Positions 5,414 to 10,581 of a DNA stretch of 10,581 nucleotides are shown one piece after another; position 1 is the first letter of the stretch, and every line of letters begins with the position of its first letter. Where the stretch lies: assembly GCA_030427215.1 (NCBI GenBank), contig JAUHXB010000024.1, positions 1-10,581 on the forward strand, in the 5' to 3' direction. The position numbers were made by a program, and so were the translations under genes. Under the pieces are notes generated by a model that was not told the origin of the DNA, did not search any database, and was given only the letters and a program-made list of their open reading frames with translations. The stretch is from Alphaproteobacteria bacterium. Its GTDB lineage: Bacteria > Pseudomonadota > Alphaproteobacteria > Micavibrionales > UBA1664.

Positions 5414-6640
5414 ATGAAAACAAAATCAAAAAAACAACAGACAAGTCTTTTGACGCCCCTTAATCAATTTCTGAAGTTGGAGGCATCGGGGGGTATTCTA
5501 CTGATGTGTGCGGCAATGGTTGCAGTGATTATCGCCAACACACCTCTGCATGTATATTACGAATATATTCTTGAGAAGGTTTATTTAACCATCGGGTTTT
5601 CATCTGTTGATGGGTTTGCGGGTTTGGAAATTTCAAAACCCTTATTGTTATGGATCAATGATGGTTTGATGGCGATCTTTTTCTTTCTTGTCGGGTTGGA
5701 AATCAAACGTGAATTTATGGAAGGGGAATTGTCCAGTAGGGATCGTGCTTTGCTACCGGCCTTGGCTGCTCTGGGGGGCATGGTTGTTCCTGCGCTTGTC
5801 TATTATTATCTTAATATGGGGAACCCAGAATTGATCCGTGGGTGGGCCATTCCTGCGGCAACCGACATTGCCTTTGCCCTTGGTATTTTGGCGCTTGTTG
5901 GATCCCGTGCGCCTGTGTCCCTCAAAATTCTTTTGACTGCTATCGCAATTATCGATGACCTTGGCGCGATTATGATTATTGCACTATTTTATACGGAGAC
6001 AATCAAGTTAATTCCGTTGATGTTTGCGGGCGCGGCCTTTTTGGGGCTTGTTGCCGTTAATCGATCACGGGTGATGAATATTGCACCCTATATTCTATTG
6101 GGATTTGTATTGTGGTACGCCGTATTGAAATCGGGCGTCCATGCGACATTGGCGGGGGTTATAACGGCGCTCTTTATTCCATTGCGATGTGATAAAGACC
6201 CAAAACATTCACCGTTAAAACATCTTGAACATGGGCTTCACCCATGGGTGGCGTTTATGGTTTTGCCTGTCTTTGCATTCGCCAATGCGGGGGTCAGCTT
6301 TGCCGGATTGACATGGGCGGATGTTATGAATCCTGTCACACTTGGTATCGCCAAAGGTTTATTTTTCGGGAAACAAATCGGGATTTTCCTGTTGTTATTC
6401 GTTGTCATTAAATTGAAATTATCCCCGATGCCCAAAAATGCAAATTGGTGGCAGTTATATGCAGTGTCATTGTTATGTGGTGTTGGTTTTACAATGTCGC
6501 TCTTTATTGGGGAGCTTGCATTCGATACACGAGATCAAGCCGCCGCAGTCCGTATGGGTGTTATTATGGGATCATTGGCCTCCGCCTTGCTTGGTTTCCT
6601 GATCCTGAAATACGGTCCGACGAAGATGAGGAAGGTTTAG
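5414..6640 (+). CDS. nhaA: Na+/H+ antiporter NhaA
   Basis: NhaA exchanges two protons from outside for one sodium ion from inside and keeps pH and sodium balanced at the inner membrane. The 408-residue length and about twelve membrane segments fit the family. Key residues are present. Asp151 lies in PAATDIAFALG. Asp181 and Asp182 in AIIDDLGA correspond to the ion-binding pair D163/D164 of Escherichia coli. His243 in GVHATLAG matches the pH-sensor region, and Lys320 in FGKQIGIF matches K300. The N terminus is about a dozen residues longer than in E. coli before the conserved EASGGI, which is common and basic here (MKTKSKK). No ribosome binding site is visible; a TATAAT just upstream suggests leaderless expression. 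The stop TAG overlaps by four bases the end of the opposite-strand unknown gene. The reading frame is intact. Confidence 0.96.
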   Translation: MKTKSKKQQTSLLTPLNQFLKLEASGGILLMCAAMVAVIIANTPLHVYYEYILEKVYLTIGFSSVDGFAGLEISKPLLLWINDGLMAIFFFLVGLEIKREFMEGELSSRDRALLPALAALGGMVVPALVYYYLNMGNPELIRGWAIPAATDIAFALGILALVGSRAPVSLKILLTAIAIIDDLGAIMIIALFYTETIKLIPLMFAGAAFLGLVAVNRSRVMNIAPYILLGFVLWYAVLKSGVHATLAGVITALFIPLRCDKDPKHSPLKHLEHGLHPWVAFMVLPVFAFANAGVSFAGLTWADVMNPVTLGIAKGLFFGKQIGIFLLLFVVIKLKLSPMPKNANWWQLYAVSLLCGVGFTMSLFIGELAFDTRDQAAAVRMGVIMGSLASALLGFLILKYGPTKMRKV

Positions 6641-8277
6641 GCGGGCGATCTGCCTTGAACTTCCTGAGCTTTCCCCATCGCTGCGGCTTCTTCTGTCTGT
6701 TGAGCGATATCAATAATTTCACTACGTGATGCCGAAAGGTCATCGTGAATTTGACCAAGCATTAGCGACAAAGTTTTCATGGACTGTTCAATGATATCTT
6801 GTGCACCAGCTTGTGATAGATTGTTGTCGGTTTCAACTGCTGTGCCCTCAATAACATCGTTATTATTGGCAATGGCTTTACCAAATTCTGCCGCTTGATA
6901 AGCATAAAATGCACGTCGCATTTGTTGTAATGGTAATAGTGTATTCGCGGCCAGTCCTGCAATCGCCTCTCCATGACCTTGTGATTTCATAACCTGTCGC
7001 AATAACGTTGCAAAATTCACGGCATGAGCGCGGGCAAAGGCTCGTGAGGCATTTAGGTCATTAAGTTTGTCTTTAATACTATCCCTTAAAATCCCATCGG
7101 TAATTGCACGTGTTGTTAATTCCTCTGCCTCAGCTAATTTCTCAGCCTCATGTGCAGTATCCGCTTTTTCTTCGTCTGTAACGGCTTTTCTTTCCGTCAA
7201 GGCACTAATATAAGCGCGCAGAGAATCGTCATAACCATGAATAATGTCCAAACCTATTTGTAGAATTTTGACATGTTGGCCGTGACGGTCTGCATCTTCT
7301 CTGGCCTTTTGTGGTAATGTTTGTGCCAATTCTGTGACTTCATAAAACGGTGTTTGTTCATAAGGCGTCGGACGATAACGTTTAAATACACGACCAAAAA
7401 TGCCGTTATCTTGTTCTTGTACCAAATCGCCTAACTGGCTGATATCAATACCTTGGCGAAGCTCTTGCATATCCTGAACAACATCCAATGTTGCATATGG
7501 GGTTGGGCAGGACACTGTCGCAAAATGTGCAATTACCGCGACGGCATCACGAACATCAATTCCTATTTGGTTGGCGTAATTATGAACGGTCTCATAATTA
7601 TCAGGGTCAACAAGGGCGGCCTCTTCTGTCGCTTTATCAAAGTCAATCTGTGGAGGTTTAGGTAATTTCGCGACAACTTCTTCAATTGATGATGATTTTG
7701 CTTTGGCTGTTAAGGCGTTTTTACTATCAGGCCATTGTGGGTTTTCCATGAAATCTAAAACGGCCTCGATGTCGATTTTTTGTGAATCCTCAAATGTTTG
7801 AACGGATATTTCGTGCCATTTTTTGAGTTTTTCTAGGGCGTCAACATCGTTGACATTAGCGTATTTTGAGCTTCTTGAAAAAGTTTTGTTAATATATGTG
7901 TCAGAATTAAATAACACAAGTTTGTGAACTTCTTCAGCCCCCTCTTTCCCTTGATCACAGCATTTTTCAATCCATTCATCTAGACGATCTGGAATGTCAC
8001 TTTTTTCGTTAGCAAGATATTTCTGATAGTCAAAAAACATTTCCAATCTTTTTAAGGGATTGTTTGGGAAATAACTTTTTACACCGCCAAGCTCATCATT
8101 AATCAAATACCAATAAGACCATTTTAAAAATTCATCATTTTTGCGGTGTTTGATTTGAACTTTTTTTAGGAGATTTGCGATATCTTTAAGTGCTTTGTCG
8201 GAATCTGATGGTCCACCTTCGCCATCATTTACTACCATTAACTGTTCAAATATGTAATTTCGGTGAAGCGTACGCAT
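6637..8277 (-). CDS. Large helical protein of unknown function (546 aa), compositionally mosaic
   Basis: I do not recognise a family. The predicted product is soluble, almost entirely helical and acidic, with no signal peptide or membrane segment. Residues 1-180 are rich in Lys, Asp, Tyr and Trp and are encoded by DNA of about 25-37% G+C in the lines I counted. From about residue 210 the text becomes Ala- and Gln-rich with about 45% G+C, including a coiled-coil-like stretch (about 365-390) and PLQQMRRAFYAYQ (449-461). The break lies near a proline-rich linker (KLPKPPQ, 204-210). The start is supported by AAAGG seven bases upstream of the ATG. The gene is divergent from icd across 99 bases and overlaps nhaA tail-to-tail by four bases. 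The C-terminal half recalls TelA-like toxic-anion-resistance proteins only very faintly, and I do not assign that. It may be a chimera of an acquired N-terminal domain and a resident C-terminal part. Confidence 0.8.
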   Translation of the reverse strand: MRTLHRNYIFEQLMVVNDGEGGPSDSDKALKDIANLLKKVQIKHRKNDEFLKWSYWYLINDELGGVKSYFPNNPLKRLEMFFDYQKYLANEKSDIPDRLDEWIEKCCDQGKEGAEEVHKLVLFNSDTYINKTFSRSSKYANVNDVDALEKLKKWHEISVQTFEDSQKIDIEAVLDFMENPQWPDSKNALTAKAKSSSIEEVVAKLPKPPQIDFDKATEEAALVDPDNYETVHNYANQIGIDVRDAVAVIAHFATVSCPTPYATLDVVQDMQELRQGIDISQLGDLVQEQDNGIFGRVFKRYRPTPYEQTPFYEVTELAQTLPQKAREDADRHGQHVKILQIGLDIIHGYDDSLRAYISALTERKAVTDEEKADTAHEAEKLAEAEELTTRAITDGILRDSIKDKLNDLNASRAFARAHAVNFATLLRQVMKSQGHGEAIAGLAANTLLPLQQMRRAFYAYQAAEFGKAIANNNDVIEGTAVETDNNLSQAGAQDIIEQSMKTLSLMLGQIHDDLSASRSEIIDIAQQTEEAAAMGKAQEVQGRSPA

Positions 8278-8308
8278 GATGCCTTTATCCCTGTGTGGTT
8301 CGTTCTGT

Positions 8309-8324
8309 CATGGACAAAGCCATG
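8309..8324. repeat. Inverted repeat CATGG-N6-CCATG
   Basis: Five-base arms are separated by six bases. Flanking GTCA and TGAC extend the symmetry with a two-base offset. It lies mid-way between the two divergent genes and could be an operator or a small hairpin. Arms are short, so chance is possible. Confidence 0.3.
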
Positions 8325-8341
8325 TGACTCATCTTTAATAT

Positions 8342-8362
8342 TGCTAGTTAAAGCTTATAGCA
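8342..8362. repeat. Inverted repeat TGCTA-N11-TAGCA upstream of icd
   Basis: Five-base arms with an 11-base spacer that contains AAGCTT sit immediately before the icd ribosome binding site and overlap its only -10 candidate. The position suits a repressor site, but no known regulator motif is recognised. Confidence 0.3.
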
Positions 8363-8376
8363 GAAAGGCGTAAAAT

Positions 8377-9843
8377 ATGTCAACACAAAAAACACCTATC
8401 ACGGTTGCGCGGGGCGATGGTATTGGTCCAGAGATCATGGATGCAACGCTCAGGATTTTAGAGGCCGCGGGTGCGCGCCTTGATATTCATGAAATAGAAA
8501 TTGGCGAAAAGCTGTATAATCAAGGCATTATGAACGGTATTTCGGATGAAAGCTGGGACAAGCTTCGTGAAACAAAGGTGTTTTTGAAGGCGCCGATCTT
8601 CACGACAATGGGGGGTGGATTCAACTCGTTGAACGTGACGGTGCGTAAAACGCTGGGGCTCTATGCGAATGTGCGTCCTTGTGTGTCTTATCACCCATTC
8701 ATCAAAACGAATTTTCCAAATATGGATGTTGTGATTGTCCGTGAAAATGAAGAAGATTTGTATGCAGGGATTGAATATTCACAAGTCGACGGCGCGGTTC
8801 AATCGATTAAGATGATTACACGCGCAGGGTCGGAACGTATTTGCCGTTATGCATTTGAATATGCGAAAGCCAATGGCCGTAAAAAGGTCACCTGTATGGT
8901 GAAAGACAACATCATGAAAATGGCGGATGGTCTGTTTTACGAGGTCTTTCAAGAGATCGCGGCGGAATACCCAGACATCGAACAAGAACGCTATATCGTT
9001 GATATCGGTATGGCGCGTGTTGCCGCAAACCCAACCGAATTTGATGTGATTGTGACTGAAAACCTGTACGGGGATATCGTGTCCGATATTGCCGCCGAGG
9101 TGACGGGGTCTGTCGGTCTTGGAATATCCGCAAATATTGGCGAGAGCTGTGCGATGTTTGAGGCAATGCACGGAACCGCCCCCGATATTGCGGGGCAGGG
9201 GATTGCAAACCCATCTGGATTATTGCTCGGCTCTATCATGATGCTTACCCATATTGGGCAAGGTGATGTTGCATCTCGTGTTCATAATGCGTGGCTGAAA
9301 ACCATCGAGGATGGCATTCATACTGGTGATATCTACCAAGAGGGGATCAGTAAACAACGTGTGGGTACGGATGAATTTACAAAGGCTGTGATAGAGCGCA
9401 TGGGTCAAAAACCCGAAACAATGGCGGTGAAGGATTATCCATCCGTTGCAGGCGGATTGAAATTACCACCATTAAAACAACGCGATGTTGTCGGTAAAAC
9501 ATTAATCGGAGCAGATGTGTTTGTTGAATGGCGCGATGCCGACCGCGCAAGTGGATCGGATGCGCTCGCCAATATCGCAAGGCAGGCGCTTGTTGAGGGT
9601 ATTGACCTATCCATTATATCCAACCGAGGTACAAAGGTATGGCCTGATGGACAGGCGGAAACATTCTGCGCCCCTTTATGGAGGCTTCGTTACAAATCCA
9701 CAAATGGGCAGGAAGTGATGAATTCTCAAGTGACAAAAATGTTGGATAACCTTTACGGTGTTGGATTGCCATTCGTGAAGGTCGAAAAACTCTATGAATT
9801 TGATAACGGCAAACCCGGATTTACCAAAGCCCAAGGCGAATAG
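8377..9843 (+). CDS. icd: Isocitrate dehydrogenase, Rickettsia/Thermus type with C-terminal extension
   Basis: This enzyme oxidatively decarboxylates isocitrate to 2-oxoglutarate in the citric acid cycle. The 488-residue length and the ending GFTKAQGE match the long subtype known from Thermus and Rickettsia, which carries about 130 extra C-terminal residues (about 355-488). Catalytic and substrate-binding motifs are present: GDGIGPEIM (13-21), SLNVTVRK with Ser84, Asn86 and Arg90, Arg100, RENEEDLYAG with Arg122, VKDNIMK with Lys176, and LYGDIVSD with Asp233 and Asp237. The cofactor region reads HGTAPDIAGQ (265-274). Asp270-Ile271 replace the Lys-Tyr of NADP-specific enzymes, which points to NAD+ use although the Rickettsia type is usually annotated as NADP-dependent. 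The ribosome binding site is good. The 3' end overlaps the start of the amidoligase gene. Codon use is GC-richer than in the phage region, as expected for a core gene. Confidence 0.96.
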   Translation: MSTQKTPITVARGDGIGPEIMDATLRILEAAGARLDIHEIEIGEKLYNQGIMNGISDESWDKLRETKVFLKAPIFTTMGGGFNSLNVTVRKTLGLYANVRPCVSYHPFIKTNFPNMDVVIVRENEEDLYAGIEYSQVDGAVQSIKMITRAGSERICRYAFEYAKANGRKKVTCMVKDNIMKMADGLFYEVFQEIAAEYPDIEQERYIVDIGMARVAANPTEFDVIVTENLYGDIVSDIAAEVTGSVGLGISANIGESCAMFEAMHGTAPDIAGQGIANPSGLLLGSIMMLTHIGQGDVASRVHNAWLKTIEDGIHTGDIYQEGISKQRVGTDEFTKAVIERMGQKPETMAVKDYPSVAGGLKLPPLKQRDVVGKTLIGADVFVEWRDADRASGSDALANIARQALVEGIDLSIISNRGTKVWPDGQAETFCAPLWRLRYKSTNGQEVMNSQVTKMLDNLYGVGLPFVKVEKLYEFDNGKPGFTKAQGE

Positions 9844-10581
9844 CACTACCTTGCGTAAGATTGGTGTTGAAATAGAGTTTTATGGGGTGGATGTTGCCGA
9901 TACGGCAACATTACTCTCTAATCTGTATGGTGGGAATATTGATATCAAAAGCCATAGTCAGGCCAACGTCAAAGATACTCAATTCGGTGATATAACTGTG
10001 GAATTGGATGCCCGCATGGCGCATCAGATATCGGATTTCGCAAAAAAAAGCAAAGATATCGATCTTTCAAATACTATCGATAAAACAGGTAATGAAATTT
10101 TGCGCATGGCTTCTGTCCCTGTTGAAATTGTGTTTCCACCAGTCACCGTTGATGCGTTAAAAGATTTGGATTCCGTTATACCTACCCTGCGTGATGCCGG
10201 TGCACAAGGGACGAAAGGCAACCCAATTTTCGCCTTTGGTGTGCATTTGAATGTGTCTACCGACCATGATGATGCACCTTATTTTAGAAATATGCTTTTG
10301 GCATTTTTTCTTTTGCAAAATTGGTTGGCGAAAAAAACACGACAGGACTTTGCACGTATAGTCAGTGGATATAATAGACTCTATCCGCATAAATTTGGCA
10401 TTGGCCTGATGGGTAGAAACTTTTCCAATTTGCGCGATTTAATTGATTTTTATCAGCGACATATCAAGGATCGAAATTACGCATTGGATATGTATCCAAT
10501 GTGGGCGCATTTGGATGAAGGCAGCTTAATAGATAAAAAAAATAAATTGGTTAAGGCCCGCCCGACATTTCATTATCGTCT
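9794..10581 (+). CDS. Amidoligase (glutamine-synthetase-like COOH-NH2 ligase), 3' end beyond window
   Basis: The open frame runs from an ATG at 9794 to the window end (262 full codons, no stop). It matches the putative amidoligase family (Amidoligase_2, PF12224), predicted ATP-dependent ligases with a glutamine-synthetase fold that form amide bonds. Visible blocks are RKIGVEIEF (21-29), GDITVELD (65-72), VPVEIVFPP (108-116), FAFGVHLN (147-153 region) and PTFHYR at the cut end. The Glu residues of VEIEF and the His of GVHLN are the expected metal and ATP ligands. The ATG lies inside icd in another frame, giving a 50-base overlap; AAGG is about eleven bases upstream. A TTG at 9851 is the only later option before VEIEF and would leave almost no N terminus. 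Family members often sit beside a class I glutamine amidotransferase, so the next gene should be checked. Its physiological substrate is unknown. Confidence 0.85.
   Translation, partial: MNLITANPDLPKPKANSTTLRKIGVEIEFYGVDVADTATLLSNLYGGNIDIKSHSQANVKDTQFGDITVELDARMAHQISDFAKKSKDIDLSNTIDKTGNEILRMASVPVEIVFPPVTVDALKDLDSVIPTLRDAGAQGTKGNPIFAFGVHLNVSTDHDDAPYFRNMLLAFFLLQNWLAKKTRQDFARIVSGYNRLYPHKFGIGLMGRNFSNLRDLIDFYQRHIKDRNYALDMYPMWAHLDEGSLIDKKNKLVKARPTFHYR

Larger units (their letters stand above)
8278..8376. promoter_or_regulatory. Divergent intergenic region between the unknown gene and icd
   Basis: These 99 bases must hold the promoters of two divergent genes. On the icd side, AAAGG at 8364-8368 is eight bases before the ATG. 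A weak -10 candidate TATAGC (8356-8361) overlaps an inverted repeat. No good -35 element is seen for either gene. Confidence 0.45.

Noticed and set aside
6637..7300. TelA/KlaA toxic-anion-resistance assignment for the C-terminal half of the 546-residue protein
   Set aside because: Only a faint similarity around PLQQMRR followed by an NNN block was noticed, and the rest of the family pattern could not be matched by eye.
8458..9718. Many antisense and alternative-frame open frames across icd
   Set aside because: The icd protein is unmistakable over this whole range; the others lack motifs and ribosome binding sites and are shadows of its codon bias.
1..10581. tRNA genes, CRISPR arrays, insertion sequences and att direct repeats
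   Set aside because: I looked for cloverleaf-like segments, regularly spaced repeats, transposase motifs and repeated edges of the phage module by eye and found none that could be supported.

Overview
The window looks like chromosomal DNA of an alphaproteobacterium with a compact genome. The best taxonomic clue is the isocitrate dehydrogenase: a 488-residue protein with a C-terminal extension of the Rickettsia/Thermus kind. The alphaproteobacterial-style phage lysis genes fit with this. Base composition is uneven. I hand-counted several 60-base lines: about 28-32% G+C in the phage-side accessory genes at about 60-180 and 2640-2940, about 50% in one nhaA line, and about 58-62% in two icd lines. 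No tRNA, rRNA, CRISPR array or insertion sequence is visible.

Left part (1-4460) is a partial phage module. It starts inside a gene for a peptidoglycan-binding/zinc-ribbon protein that is interrupted by an in-frame TAG. Next come a small opposite-strand gene of unknown function (322-693), a small gene (723-1016) translationally coupled to a terminase large subunit gene, and that terminase gene itself (1016-2488), which is split by an in-frame TAA. An AT-rich unknown gene (2521-3120) follows, framed by a promoter-like sequence and a strong intrinsic terminator, which is the layout of a phage moron. A tight lysis cassette then runs 3187-4460: a membrane-anchored coiled-coil protein, a SleB-type cell wall hydrolase and a GTA-type 3TM holin. 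No portal, capsid or tail genes lie between terminase and lysis genes, so this is a remnant or a reduced, domesticated locus.

Right part (4452-10581) is mostly host genes. It holds a DMT/EamA transporter (minus strand), the NhaA Na+/H+ antiporter (plus), a 546-residue unknown protein (minus) whose first third is much more AT-rich than the rest, isocitrate dehydrogenase (plus), and the start of a glutamine-synthetase-like amidoligase (plus) that begins inside the end of icd and runs off the window. The amidoligase needs no gap to its neighbour and is absent from a simple ORF view because it has no stop in the window.

Convergent pairs are packed very tightly: stop codons abut at 321/322, overlap by 9 bases at 4452-4460 and by 4 bases at 6637-6640. 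Several genes (322-693, 2521-3120, nhaA) lack a clear Shine-Dalgarno sequence but have a -10-like hexamer 6-8 bases before the ATG, which suggests leaderless mRNAs. The lysis genes and icd have ordinary ribosome binding sites. Nothing here can be called a proven new system. The best leads are the amidoligase locus, the moron, the composite 546-residue protein and the two isolated nonsense codons in the phage genes.
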